Shown here in pieces: positions 53,779-63,320 of a stretch of 64,000 bases of DNA. Below the pieces are notes generated by a model. That model ran no database searches. It saw only the letters and a program-made list of their open reading frames with translations, and was not told where the DNA came from. Source of the stretch: CAYJRR01 sp964372275 [NCBI: uncultured bacterium] (GTDB lineage Bacteria > CAYJRR01); NCBI GenBank assembly GCA_964372275.1, contig CAYJRR010000004.1, positions 8,093-72,092 on the forward strand, read 5' to 3'. A program made the translations under genes and the position numbers. How positions within the stretch are numbered: the first letter of the stretch is position 1; each line of letters begins with the position of its first letter.

Positions 53779-54795
53779 TCAGGAGGCGATCGGACAAAGG
53801 GTCCGTTCGCCGACGATCACGTCCCGCACCTCCCCCGCGACCGACGCCTTCTCCAGCACGAGGCAGCGCGAGAGCGTCGCCCCTCGCTCCACTACAGACC
53901 CGGCGCCGACGACGGCGTACGGACCGACCGTCGCCCCGGCTTCGATCGTCGCGCCACGCCCGACGAGCGCCGGCCGCCGGATCGTGGTGCCGGGACCGAA
54001 GCTCGCCCCGGTCCCGACGAACACCCCGCGGGGACCCTCCGCGAAGCCGCGCAGCGGATCGAACTGCGAGAAGGTCGCGCGGCGCACGAGCAGGTCGAGG
54101 TTGGCCTCGAACAGACGGTCGACCGTGCCGAGATCGGACCAGGTCCCCTGCTGCAGGACCGACGACACCTTGCCGCGGTCGGCGAGGATCGCCGGATAGG
54201 TCTCGGTCCCCAGGTGCGCCACCCCCGCCGCCGCGATGTAGTCGAAGACCTTCGGGGAGAAGATCTGTACCCCGGTGAAGAGCGCCTTGCGGAGCGGTCC
54301 GACCCCCGACGGGACGCCGACCCGTCCCACGAAATCCCATACCCGCCCGCTGCCGTCGAAGCCGATCGAACCGAACTGGTCGACGCGCGGATCCTCCTTG
54401 AGGACCATCGTCGCCACCGCTCCGCCGTCGCGGTGCGCCTGGATCGCGGCGCGGAGGTCGACGTCGACGATCGTATCGCCGTTGAGCACGGCGAACGGCT
54501 CGTCGCCGAAGAAGGCGCGGACGTTCCGCAGGCCGCCGCCGGTCCCGAGCAGAACCGGCTCGCGCGACCAGGTGATCCGCACCCCCCACGCCGTGCCGTC
54601 GCCGACCGCCGCCGGGATCGCGTCGGGGAGATGGTGGAGGTTGACGACGATCTCGGTGATCGACGCCGCCTTCATCGTCTCGACGGCGTAGCGCAAGAGC
54701 GGCCACGGTCCGACCGGCGCCAGCGGCTTGGGGACCGCGTCGGTCAAGGGCCGGAGCCGCGTCCCCAGCCCCGCCGCGAAGACCATCCCCTTCAC
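53779..54795 (-). CDS. murU: N-acetylmuramate alpha-1-phosphate uridylyltransferase
   Basis: MurU makes UDP-MurNAc from MurNAc-1-P and UTP, bypassing de novo UDP-MurNAc synthesis. The 338-residue product has the nucleotidyltransferase signature GMVFAAGLGTRLRPLTD followed by PKPL, then GTGGGLRNV and the metal-binding LNGDTIVDVD. The C-terminal ~90 residues form a left-handed hexapeptide-like repeat (VGRGATIEAGATVGPYAVVG) beyond the minimal MurU length, so a mannose-1-P guanylyltransferase-type alternative is possible. The GTG overlaps the amgK stop, which favours MurU. Confidence 0.82.
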   Translation of the reverse strand: MKGMVFAAGLGTRLRPLTDAVPKPLAPVGPWPLLRYAVETMKAASITEIVVNLHHLPDAIPAAVGDGTAWGVRITWSREPVLLGTGGGLRNVRAFFGDEPFAVLNGDTIVDVDLRAAIQAHRDGGAVATMVLKEDPRVDQFGSIGFDGSGRVWDFVGRVGVPSGVGPLRKALFTGVQIFSPKVFDYIAAAGVAHLGTETYPAILADRGKVSSVLQQGTWSDLGTVDRLFEANLDLLVRRATFSQFDPLRGFAEGPRGVFVGTGASFGPGTTIRRPALVGRGATIEAGATVGPYAVVGAGSVVERGATLSRCLVLEKASVAGEVRDVIVGERTLCPIAS

Positions 54796-55862
54796 GTCGC
54801 GCGCATCTCCGGGACGTACTTCTGCAGCACCTCGAAGGCCGGCAACAGCTCGCGGTACTTCTGCAGGTTCCGGCGCACGTGCTTCAGCACCGGCGGGATG
54901 TGCCGCAGGAACTTGTCGTTCCCCTTCTTCACGTCGATGAAGACGAAGCGGCCCGCCGCCTTCAGGTTCCGTTGCAGGCTCGCGTAGTCGAACTGGCGCC
55001 GGAACTCGGCCGGATCGACGGGGGGGCATCCCGCCTCCTCGCGCGCCTTCAGGTAGTGGGTGATCAGGCTGTCGACCTGCGCCTCCTGCAACGTCACGTA
55101 GGCGTCCCGCAACAGCGACGCCAGGTCGTAGGTCCACGGCCCCATCAGCGCGTCCTGGAAGTCGATGATCCCGATCCGGTCGCCGCCGTGGACCATCAGG
55201 TTCCGGCTGTGGTAGTCGCGATGGGTGAAGACCTTCGGCTGCGATTCGATGTCGCGCGCCACCCGCTGGAAGACGGCACGAAGCCGCTCGCGGTCGATCG
55301 GACCGATCGTCGTCTCCTCGCGCGCCTCGACGCCGTACTCGAGGTAGTGGTCGAACTCCCAGACCAGCAGCTCGACGTTGAACCTCTGGTGGTAGGCGAG
55401 GCAGCGCTCGTCGACCTTCGACGTCCCCTCCACCTGCATCGTCACCAGCCAGCGGATCGCCTGTTCGTAGAGGGCGTGGGCGCGGGCCGGGTCCCCGTCC
55501 TTCACCACCCCCTCGAGCATCACGTCCCCCCAGTCCTCGAGGAGCATCAGGCCACGCGACCGGTCCCAGACGTGGATCTTCGGCACCGGCAATCCGATCC
55601 CGTCGAGGAACCGATGGACGTTCACGAACGGCAGTTCGTCGACCTTCTTCAGGTTCGTCTTCTCCTCGAACAGCTTCGCGGGCTGGTCGTCCATCACCCG
55701 CATCAGGATGTAGCGGCGGCCGTCGGTCTCGATCCGGTAGTAGTGGCGGTTCGAGGCGTCCCCCGGTAGGCGATGGAGCCGCACGTCGATCGCCGGCATC
55801 CGCAGGTGATCCCGGAAGAGCGAAGCGACAGAAGCCCGGAGCGCGTCCTGTTCGGCGGTCAT
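54792..55862 (-). CDS. amgK: Aminoglycoside-phosphotransferase-fold sugar kinase (AmgK type)
   Basis: AmgK phosphorylates the anomeric carbon of MurNAc or GlcNAc. The 356-residue product has the kinase-fold motifs VFTHRDYHSRNLM (catalytic Asp) and IGIIDFQDALMGP (metal-binding Asp), and an N-terminal GDASNRHYYRIETDGRRYILM strand set. The overlapping murU gene is the usual partner. The start at 55862 is divergent from the SIS gene by 28 bases. An additional C-terminal Lys-rich helix is present. Confidence 0.85.
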   Translation of the reverse strand: MTAEQDALRASVASLFRDHLRMPAIDVRLHRLPGDASNRHYYRIETDGRRYILMRVMDDQPAKLFEEKTNLKKVDELPFVNVHRFLDGIGLPVPKIHVWDRSRGLMLLEDWGDVMLEGVVKDGDPARAHALYEQAIRWLVTMQVEGTSKVDERCLAYHQRFNVELLVWEFDHYLEYGVEAREETTIGPIDRERLRAVFQRVARDIESQPKVFTHRDYHSRNLMVHGGDRIGIIDFQDALMGPWTYDLASLLRDAYVTLQEAQVDSLITHYLKAREEAGCPPVDPAEFRRQFDYASLQRNLKAAGRFVFIDVKKGNDKFLRHIPPVLKHVRRNLQKYRELLPAFEVLQKYVPEMRAT

Positions 55863-55890
55863 CTCCAGGGGATGATAGAACTAGGGTCCC

Positions 55891-56634
55891 ATGGGACGCG
55901 AACTCGGCGCCGACTACCACCGGGTGGCGATGGAGGCGATCTCCCGCTTCGGCTCGGACCCGGGCGGGATCGGGGCCGCCGCCGACCTTTCGTTCGCGTC
56001 GCTGTCGAAAGGGGGCGTGCTGCACGCCTTCGGCTCGGGTCACTCCGCCGCCGGCGCGATCGAGCTGTTTCACCGCGCGGGTGGCCTGGTCCCGGTCAAC
56101 GGGATCCTGGAGTCGTTCCTCTCCCCGTTCGTCGCGCCGGGTACCTCCGGCAAGCTCGAGCGGCTGGTCGGGATCGGCGCGATCCTGGTCGAACGCTACG
56201 ACGTCCGCGCCGGGGAGGTGGTCGTCGTCTTCTCCAACTCCGGCGTGAACCCGGTGCCGATCGAGGTGGCTGGCGCCTCGCGCGAGCGCGGGGCGTTCGT
56301 GGTGGCGGTCACCAGCCGCGCCCACGGCCTCTCGGCGCAAAGCCGCCACCCGTCGGGGAAGCGCCTCGTCGATCTCGCCGACGTCGCGATCGACAACGGC
56401 GCCCCCGCCGGGGACGCCGCCGTCGAATTCGCCGAGGGCCGGCGGGCGGCGGCGACGTCGGGGTTGGTCAACGCCTACATCGCCAATCGCCTCGTCGCCG
56501 AGATCGTCGAACGCTACCTCGCCGCGGGGATCGATCCCCCGGTCTACCTCTCCGCGAATCTCCCCGGAGGGGACGCGCACAACGTGGGCCTGGAGGCGCG
56601 GTACCGCGACCGGCTCAAGGGGCTCTGGCGGTGA
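55891..56634 (+). CDS. SIS-domain phosphosugar-binding protein (UPF0309 type)
   Basis: The 247-residue product is a single SIS domain. LHAFGSGHSAAGAIELFHRAGG and VVVVFSNSGVNPVPIEVA are the Ser/Thr-rich phosphate-binding loops of sugar isomerases/etherases, and SANLPGGDAHN is typical of UPF0309. It overlaps nagA by four bases, so it probably handles an amino-sugar phosphate. It is not a recognisable MurQ etherase. TAGAAC at 55876-55881 is a possible -10 box. Confidence 0.85.
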   Translation: MGRELGADYHRVAMEAISRFGSDPGGIGAAADLSFASLSKGGVLHAFGSGHSAAGAIELFHRAGGLVPVNGILESFLSPFVAPGTSGKLERLVGIGAILVERYDVRAGEVVVVFSNSGVNPVPIEVAGASRERGAFVVAVTSRAHGLSAQSRHPSGKRLVDLADVAIDNGAPAGDAAVEFAEGRRAAATSGLVNAYIANRLVAEIVERYLAAGIDPPVYLSANLPGGDAHNVGLEARYRDRLKGLWR

Positions 56635-57905
56635 CGCGGATCGCGATCGTCGGGGCGGCGTTGGCCCTTCCCGACCGGATGCAGCCGGACGGCGTGCTCG
56701 TGGTCGAGGAGGGGCGGGTCGCGGCCGCCGGCAGCCGGAGCGCGGTGCCGATCCCGCGGGGCGCCGCCCGGGTCGACGCGCGAGGGTTCGTGCTCGCCCC
56801 CGGGTTCGTCGACCTCCACGTGAACGGGTTCGGCGGCGTCGACTGCTTCGGGGCAGGGAAGGACGACCTGGCGCGCATGGGCCGCTCGCTCGTGGCGACC
56901 GGGGTCACCAGCTTCTTCCCGACGCTCGTCACCTCCCCCTTCCCCGCGCTGTGCCGGGCGTTGGCCCAATTGGCCGACGGCGTCGAGGCGAAGCCGGTCG
57001 CCGGCAGCGCGGAGGCCGCCGGCGTCTACCTCGAGGGTCCGTTCCTCGCCGACGGCGCGCGCGGCGCCCATCCCTCGCAGGACCTCCGGGCCCCGCGCGC
57101 CGAGACGGTTCGGCAGCTCCTCGAGTTGAAGGGTTCGAAACCGTGGATCGTCGCGATCTCCCCGGAGCTGCCCGGCGCCTTCGATGCGATCCGGACCTTC
57201 GCGCGCAAAGGCGTCGTCGTCGCGCTCGGGCACTCGGTCGCGGACGCGGAGTCCTGCCGGCTCGCGGTCGCCGCGGGGGCGCGCCACGTCACCCACCTGT
57301 ACAACGCCATGGGACCGATCCACCACCGCCTGCCTGGGCTTGCCGGATTCGCGCTCGGCTCGGGGATGGTGACGGCCGAGCTGATCGCCGACGGACATCA
57401 CGTCGACCGCTGGATGGTCGCGACCGCCTGGCGGGCGATCGGTGCCGACCGGCTGGCGCTCGTCTCCGACGCCCTGGCGCCGGCCGGACTGCCGCTCGCC
57501 GACGGCGCCGGCTACCGGCTCGAATCGGGCCTCGGCCGGGTGACGGTCCGTCGCGCTCCGGCCGACCGCGTGTCGCCCGCGGCCGCCGCGGCGCCGGTCG
57601 CCGTGGCCGCGAACGGCAAGCTTGCCGGCTCGCTCGCATCGCTCGCCGACGGCGTTCGCTTCGCCGTGCACGCCGCCGGGATCCCGCTGCACGACGCCCT
57701 GCGGATGGCGTCGGCGACCCCCGCACGGATCGGCGGGATCGCGAACCGGAAGGGATCGCTGATCCCGGGCCTGGACGCCGACCTCGTCCTGCTCGACGGT
57801 GGCCTCGAGGTGCGCTCGGTCTGGGTACGCGGCCGGCCGGTCGAACCGATCGCACCCGCGACCGGCCGGCAGCCGCCGCGCGCACGGCGGAGGGCCGCGC
57901 GATGA
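56631..57905 (+). CDS. nagA: N-acetylglucosamine-6-phosphate deacetylase
   Basis: NagA hydrolyses GlcNAc-6-P to GlcN-6-P and acetate. The 424-residue product has FVDLHVNGFGGVDCFG, the metal-binding Glu in YLEGPFLADGARGAH, LGHSVADAE, THLYNAMGPIHHR and the catalytic Asp in LVSDALAPAG. The C-terminal ~25 residues are Pro/Arg-rich and dispensable-looking. The GTG overlaps the SIS gene stop and the frame overlaps the next ATG, so the three genes form one operon. Confidence 0.92.
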   Translation: MTRIAIVGAALALPDRMQPDGVLVVEEGRVAAAGSRSAVPIPRGAARVDARGFVLAPGFVDLHVNGFGGVDCFGAGKDDLARMGRSLVATGVTSFFPTLVTSPFPALCRALAQLADGVEAKPVAGSAEAAGVYLEGPFLADGARGAHPSQDLRAPRAETVRQLLELKGSKPWIVAISPELPGAFDAIRTFARKGVVVALGHSVADAESCRLAVAAGARHVTHLYNAMGPIHHRLPGLAGFALGSGMVTAELIADGHHVDRWMVATAWRAIGADRLALVSDALAPAGLPLADGAGYRLESGLGRVTVRRAPADRVSPAAAAAPVAVAANGKLAGSLASLADGVRFAVHAAGIPLHDALRMASATPARIGGIANRKGSLIPGLDADLVLLDGGLEVRSVWVRGRPVEPIAPATGRQPPRARRRAAR

Positions 57906-58654
57906 AGCCGCTGATCGGCCTGGCGATGGACGTGGAGGACGGGCGCGGCCCGCGCAAGAGCGCCGATCCGACGACCTTCGTCTTCGTGAAGGTCCCCTAT
58001 GTCGACCGGATCCTCGAAGCCGGCGGAGCGCCGATCCTTCTCGCGCCGGTCGCCGACGACGCGGTGATCGAGCGCCTGCTCGCCGCGCTCGACGGTCTGG
58101 TCGTCACCGGGAGCGGGATCGACATCCCGGCCGAGATGTACGGGCACGCGCGCCACGAGAAGATCGGTCGCCTGTTGCCCGCCAAATCGGAGTTCGAGGT
58201 CCGGCTCATCCGGCGCGCGACGGCCCTCGATCTCCCCTTCCTGGGGATCTGCAACGGGATGCAGGCGATGAACGTCGCCTACGGCGGAACGCTGTTCCAG
58301 GACCTCCCGTCGGAGCTGGGGGTGGAGCACGCCGTCGAGAACGCCACGCGACCCTGCCATCCGGTGTCGATCGCCGCCGGCACGCGCCTCCATGCCGTGC
58401 TTGGACGCACCCGCTGCGAGGTGAATTCGTCGCACCACCAGGCGGTGCGCGACGTCCCGGCGGCGCTCGTCGTTTCCGCGCGCGCAGGCGACGGGGTGAT
58501 CGAAGGGGTCGAGGACCCTACGCGTGAGTTCGCGGTGGGGGTGCAGTGGCACCCCGAGCTGATCCCGGAGCACGCAGGGACTCGTTCCCTCTTCGAGGCG
58601 TTGATCCGCGCCGCAAGCGATCGCGCGAGCCGAGCCGAGCGGCGTCGCGGGTGA
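57902..58654 (+). CDS. Class I GATase-like gamma-glutamyl hydrolase (peptidase C26)
   Basis: The 250-residue product has the nucleophile Cys117 in LGICNGMQAMNVAYGG and the His/Glu pair in VGVQWHPELIPEH, a complete catalytic triad. Homologues hydrolyse gamma-glutamyl bonds (PuuD and relatives). Encoded with nagA and near nagZ, it could cleave the gamma-D-glutamyl bond of murein peptides, which would be a new setting for the family; that is inference. Just upstream of the second AT-rich repeat. Confidence 0.88.
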   Translation: MKPLIGLAMDVEDGRGPRKSADPTTFVFVKVPYVDRILEAGGAPILLAPVADDAVIERLLAALDGLVVTGSGIDIPAEMYGHARHEKIGRLLPAKSEFEVRLIRRATALDLPFLGICNGMQAMNVAYGGTLFQDLPSELGVEHAVENATRPCHPVSIAAGTRLHAVLGRTRCEVNSSHHQAVRDVPAALVVSARAGDGVIEGVEDPTREFAVGVQWHPELIPEHAGTRSLFEALIRAASDRASRAERRRG

Positions 58655-58662
58655 CGAAACCC

Positions 58663-59397
<735 letters not shown>

Positions 59398-59422
59398 GCG
59401 TAGACGCGGTATTCTTTGCACG

Positions 59423-60361
59423 ATGCACGTCTCCGGAGGGACCCCTCGCGTGCGAACGATCGTTGTCGCGACCTCGTTGCTTCTCCTCCTTGGATTCGGG
59501 ACGGCCGGCTGTCCGAAGAAGGGGCCCTCGACCGATTCCCCAAGCGCCGCCGACCTGGCCGACATCGGCACGGAGCCGGGGAAGCCGTTCGAGCAGGTCC
59601 GGTACCAGCGCAAAGGGGGACTCTCCAGCTGCCGCTCCTTCTCCCTGACCTACGACGGCAAGGGGGCCGGCACCTTCGTGGTCCGGCCGACCACCGGCCC
59701 CGAGAAGACGATCGCGGTCACGCTCGAGGAGCGCGAACTGGCCGAGCTGCAGAGGCGCGTCGACGCCGTGAACCTGGAGAAGGTCCGCTCCGCGCCGCGC
59801 GAGCAGGTGCTGACCGACATCGGCCGGACGATGATCACCCTCAAGCGCGACGAGGCGAACGCCTTCAGCGTGCTCGAAAGCCCGCAGGAGGCGCCGACCG
59901 CCGACCTGGGCGTCTTGCGGAAGTGGCTCGACGCGAAGGTGAACGGGTACATCGCGCAGGCGACGGCGCCCGCCGCGGCCCCGGCCCCCGCCGTCGCGGT
60001 CCCCGCACCGGCCGCGGAGCCCGCTGCCGCACCGGCCACCGATCCGGTGGCGGAAGGTGAAGCCGGCGAAAGCGGCGCAGACACGAGTTCCACGGCCCGA
60101 GGCGAAACCGCCGCCGTGCCGGAAGCCGCCGCCGAGGCACCCGCCGCCCCCAAGCCGGCCGACGCGCCGGCCGCCGAGCCAGCCAAGGCCGGCGTCCCCG
60201 CCAAGGCCGCCGAGCCGTCGCCGAAGGCACCCCCCGAGCCGCCCGCGAAGCCCGCGCCCGAAGCAACGCCGGCGCCCGCGCCGACGCCGGAGCCGGTGAA
60301 GCCGGCCGATCCGGAGGAGGACTCGGGCAGCGCCGACGAAGATTGGTGGAGCGACGAGTAG
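59423..60361 (+). CDS. Lipoprotein paralogue 2 with Ala/Pro-rich tail
   Basis: TATTCT at 59410-59415 lies seven bases before the ATG at 59423, a leaderless arrangement; a GTG at 59450, ten bases after GGAGG, gives a tidier signal (RTIVVATSLLLLLGFGTAGC). The domain GAGTFVVRPTTGPEKTIAVTL ... LGVLRKWLDAKVNGYIAQA aligns with the upstream lipoprotein, so the pair is a tandem duplication. About 130 residues of Ala/Pro/Lys/Glu linker follow, ending DEDWWSDE, suited to spanning the periplasm. Function unknown. Confidence 0.8.
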   Translation: MHVSGGTPRVRTIVVATSLLLLLGFGTAGCPKKGPSTDSPSAADLADIGTEPGKPFEQVRYQRKGGLSSCRSFSLTYDGKGAGTFVVRPTTGPEKTIAVTLEERELAELQRRVDAVNLEKVRSAPREQVLTDIGRTMITLKRDEANAFSVLESPQEAPTADLGVLRKWLDAKVNGYIAQATAPAAAPAPAVAVPAPAAEPAAAPATDPVAEGEAGESGADTSSTARGETAAVPEAAAEAPAAPKPADAPAAEPAKAGVPAKAAEPSPKAPPEPPAKPAPEATPAPAPTPEPVKPADPEEDSGSADEDWWSDE

Positions 60362-60409
60362 CGCGCCGGGACGCTCACGGACCCAACCGGGCCCCCGGCA
60401 GCGTCGTCC

Positions 60410-61555
60410 CTAGGTGGTGGACACCGGCGAGACCGCCACCGCGCTCGGCGGTGCCCATGCGATCCCCGCCGCCGCGGCGCGGCGCGCCACCTCCTCGGCG
60501 AGCCGCTTGTGCGCGTCGCGTCCGACGATCCGCCGGGCCGCGGTCGGTGACGGGAGCGGACGGCCGGCGAGGAAGCGTCGCCGCGCCGCCGCGATCCGCC
60601 GCTCCGACGCGTCGATCCCCGGGAGGCGCCCGGCGAGCAGGCCGTCTGCGACGGCGTCGATCGCCTCGATCACGCGCTCGCGCGTCTTGCAAACGAGGAG
60701 GAGGTCGGCGCCGGCGGCGAGCGATCGGACGGCGGCCTCCCCGACGCCGTAGCCGTCGGCGACGGCGCGCATCTCGAGGTCGTCGCTCACCACCAACCCT
60801 TCGAAGCCGAGCTCCCCGCGGAGGAGATCGGTCAACGCCGCCCGGGAGAGCGTCGCCGGCACGCCAGGATCGAGCGCCTCGAAGACGACGTGCGCCGTCA
60901 TGATCGAGCCGACCTTCGCGGCGATCGCCTTCCGGAACGGGACGAGCTCGACGGACTCGATGCGCGAACGGCCGTGGGCGAGGCGCGGCAACGCATGGTG
61001 GCTGTCGAGCGACGTGTCGCCGTGTCCCGGAAAGTGCTTGGCGCACGCCATCACCCCCGCGCGTTGCATCCCGCGGATCCACGCCACCGCGTGGCAGGCG
61101 ACCGTGGTCGGATCGCCGGCGAAGGCGCGGATGCCGATCACCGGGTTGGCGGGGTTGGTGTCGACGTCGGCCAGCGGCGCGAAGTCGACGTTGAACCCGA
61201 TCGCGCGCAGCTCGGCGGCGATCACCGACGCCACCTTGCGGGTGAGCGCCGGATCGCCGATCCGTCCCAACACGCCGTGCGCCGGAAACTCGGTGAACGG
61301 CACGCGCAGCCGCTGGACCGGCCCCCCTTCCTGGTCGACCGAAAGAAAGAGCGGCCGCCCGGCCGTCCGCCGGATGTCGCGAAGGAGCGCCGCCACCTGC
61401 CACGGATCGACGACGTTTCGCTTGAAGAGGATCGTCCCCGCGATCCCCCGGCCGAGGAGGTCGCGCAGATCCCGGGTCATGCGGGTGCCGTCGAAGCCGG
61501 CGACGACGAACCCCGCGGCGCGCGCGATCGCCTCCCGCCGGGTCGTCGGTTTCAA
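60410..61555 (-). CDS. nagZ: Beta-N-acetylhexosaminidase
   Basis: NagZ (GH3) removes GlcNAc from GlcNAc-anhydroMurNAc muropeptides in recycling. The 381-residue product has the signature KHFPGHGDTSLDSHHALP, with the catalytic His/Asp dyad, and the nucleophile Asp in VVSDDLEMRAV. SVDQEGGPVQRL is the substrate loop. It starts at a TTG overlapping the permease stop (TTGA), so it is translated with the transporter. No signal peptide is seen, consistent with a cytoplasmic NagZ. Confidence 0.94.
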   Translation of the reverse strand: MKPTTRREAIARAAGFVVAGFDGTRMTRDLRDLLGRGIAGTILFKRNVVDPWQVAALLRDIRRTAGRPLFLSVDQEGGPVQRLRVPFTEFPAHGVLGRIGDPALTRKVASVIAAELRAIGFNVDFAPLADVDTNPANPVIGIRAFAGDPTTVACHAVAWIRGMQRAGVMACAKHFPGHGDTSLDSHHALPRLAHGRSRIESVELVPFRKAIAAKVGSIMTAHVVFEALDPGVPATLSRAALTDLLRGELGFEGLVVSDDLEMRAVADGYGVGEAAVRSLAAGADLLLVCKTRERVIEAIDAVADGLLAGRLPGIDASERRIAAARRRFLAGRPLPSPTAARRIVGRDAHKRLAEEVARRAAAAGIAWAPPSAVAVSPVSTT

Positions 61556-62373
61556 CGTCGATCGCGTAGCGCGTCCCCGAGAAGGTTGAAGGCGAGGATC
61601 GTAAGCAGGATGGCGAGCCCGGGAAAGACCGCGATGTGCGGGGCCACCAGCAGGCACTGGCGGCCGCTGGCGAGGAGCGCGCCCCACGACGGCGTCCCCG
61701 GTTCGACCCCGAGCCCGAGGAACGAGAGGGTCGCTTCGTCGCGGATCGCCGCCGCGATGCCGAAGGTCACCTCCACCAGCAGCGGGCCGGCGGCATTCGG
61801 CAGGAGATGGCGGAACAGGATCCGCCCGTGACCGGCCCCGATCGCCACCGCCGACTCGACGAACGCCCGCTCCCGGAGCGCCAGCACCTGCCCGCGCGCG
61901 ACCCGCGCGTAGCCGACCCATCCGCGGAGCGACAACGCGATGACGACCCGCCACAGGCCGCCGTGCGGGACGACGGCGGTGAGCGCGATCGCCAGCAGGA
62001 TCCCCGGAAAGGCCTGCAGGAAGTCGAGCATCGCCACGAGGACGGCGTCGGCCCGCCCGCGAAACCAGCCGCCCACCATCCCGGCCGACACCCCGACCGT
62101 CGCGGTGATCGCGACGACCAGCACGCCGACGGCGAGGCTGGTGCGCGCGCCGACCAGCACCACCGACAGCAGGTCCTCGCCGTCCGGCCCCTGCCCCAAC
62201 CAATGGGCCGGCGAGGGGCCGCGGTAGGCGTGCAGCAGGTCGATCGCGAACGGGTCGAACGGCGCGAGCCACGGACCGACGAGCGCGATCCCCGCGAGGA
62301 GCGTCAGCAGGCCAAGCCCGGCGACGACGCGCGGATCGGGCCGCGGACGGGGGACGGCGGCCGCCTCCGTCAC
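61552..62373 (-). CDS. Peptide ABC transporter permease (DppC type)
   Basis: The 273-residue product has five to six transmembrane helices, the DppC N-terminal helix followed by HWLGQGPDGEDLLSVVLVGARTS, and the EAA loop EAA-like ESAVAIGAGHGRILFRHLLPN that contacts the ATPase. The GTG overlaps the DppB-type stop. With nagZ downstream in the same operon, murein peptides or muropeptides are the likely cargo (inference). No ATPase gene is within the window. Confidence 0.92.
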   Translation of the reverse strand: MTEAAAVPRPRPDPRVVAGLGLLTLLAGIALVGPWLAPFDPFAIDLLHAYRGPSPAHWLGQGPDGEDLLSVVLVGARTSLAVGVLVVAITATVGVSAGMVGGWFRGRADAVLVAMLDFLQAFPGILLAIALTAVVPHGGLWRVVIALSLRGWVGYARVARGQVLALRERAFVESAVAIGAGHGRILFRHLLPNAAGPLLVEVTFGIAAAIRDEATLSFLGLGVEPGTPSWGALLASGRQCLLVAPHIAVFPGLAILLTILAFNLLGDALRDRR

Positions 62374-63320
62374 CGGCGCACCCGCGGATCGAGCCAGGCG
62401 TAGGCCAGGTCGGTCAGGAGGTTCACCGCGACGTAGACGGCGGCGACGAGCAGCACCGCACCTTGGAACATCGGGAAGTCGCGCGCGCGAACGCTGCCCA
62501 CGATCTCCCGGCCGAGTCCCGGCCACGCAAAGATCTCCTCCGTGACGAGCGATCCGGTGATCAGCGATCCGAGCTGCATCCCGGCGATCGTCACCACCGG
62601 CACCAGGGCGTTGCGCAGCGCGTGGCCGACGAGCACCCGCCACTCCGCGACGCCGCGCGCGCGCGCCGCGGTGACGAACTCCATCGGCAACACGTCGATC
62701 ATCGATTCGCGGGTCATCCTCGCGAGAAGCGCGGCGAGCCCCACCCCCAGCGTGAGCGCCGGCAACACGACGCTCGCCGGTCCCCGGGCTCCGGCGACCG
62801 GCAGCCAGTGCAGGTGGAAGGCGAAGAGGAGGATCAGGAGCGGACCCAGCCAGAAGGTCGGCATCGAGACTCCGACCAGCGCCGCCGCCGTCGAGAAGCG
62901 GTCGACCAACCCGCGTCGGCGGACGGCCGACCAGACGCCGGCCGGGAGCGCGATCCCGACGGCGATCGCCATCGCCGCCGCCGCCAGGATCGCGGAGGAG
63001 GCGAGCCGGCGGAGCAACGTCGGAAGCACCGGCTCGCGGGTGTGGAGGCTGGTCAAGCGACCGGTGAAGAGGTCGCGTACGAAGCCGGCGTACTGCGCCG
63101 GCAGCGGACGGTCGAGGTGCAGCTCCTGGCGCAGCCGCTCCTTTGCCGCCGGAAGGGCCGTCTCTCCCAGCATGAAGTCGACCGGGTCCCCGGGGATCAG
63201 GTGCACCAACAGGAACGACGCGATCGAGACGGCGGCGAGGACCGGAACGGCGAGTCCGAGCCGGCGCAACACGAACCGCCGCGTCCCTCCGCCGGTCGGG
63301 ACACGGGCCGGATGCGTCAC
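62370..63320 (-). CDS. Peptide ABC transporter permease (DppB type)
   Basis: The 316-residue product has the N-terminal helix FVLRRLGLAVPVLAAVSIAS, the DppB loop LLVHLIPGDPVDFMLG, and the EAA loop FVTAARARGVAEWRVLVGHALRN. The start GTG overlaps the stop of the binding-protein gene. It is one of the two membrane subunits of a peptide importer. Confidence 0.92.
   Translation of the reverse strand: MTHPARVPTGGGTRRFVLRRLGLAVPVLAAVSIASFLLVHLIPGDPVDFMLGETALPAAKERLRQELHLDRPLPAQYAGFVRDLFTGRLTSLHTREPVLPTLLRRLASSAILAAAAMAIAVGIALPAGVWSAVRRRGLVDRFSTAAALVGVSMPTFWLGPLLILLFAFHLHWLPVAGARGPASVVLPALTLGVGLAALLARMTRESMIDVLPMEFVTAARARGVAEWRVLVGHALRNALVPVVTIAGMQLGSLITGSLVTEEIFAWPGLGREIVGSVRARDFPMFQGAVLLVAAVYVAVNLLTDLAYAWLDPRVRR

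Noticed and set aside
55891-56634. SIS protein as MurQ (MurNAc-6-P etherase)
   Set aside because: Its length and motifs fit UPF0309 phosphosugar-binding proteins; the MurQ signature is not present.
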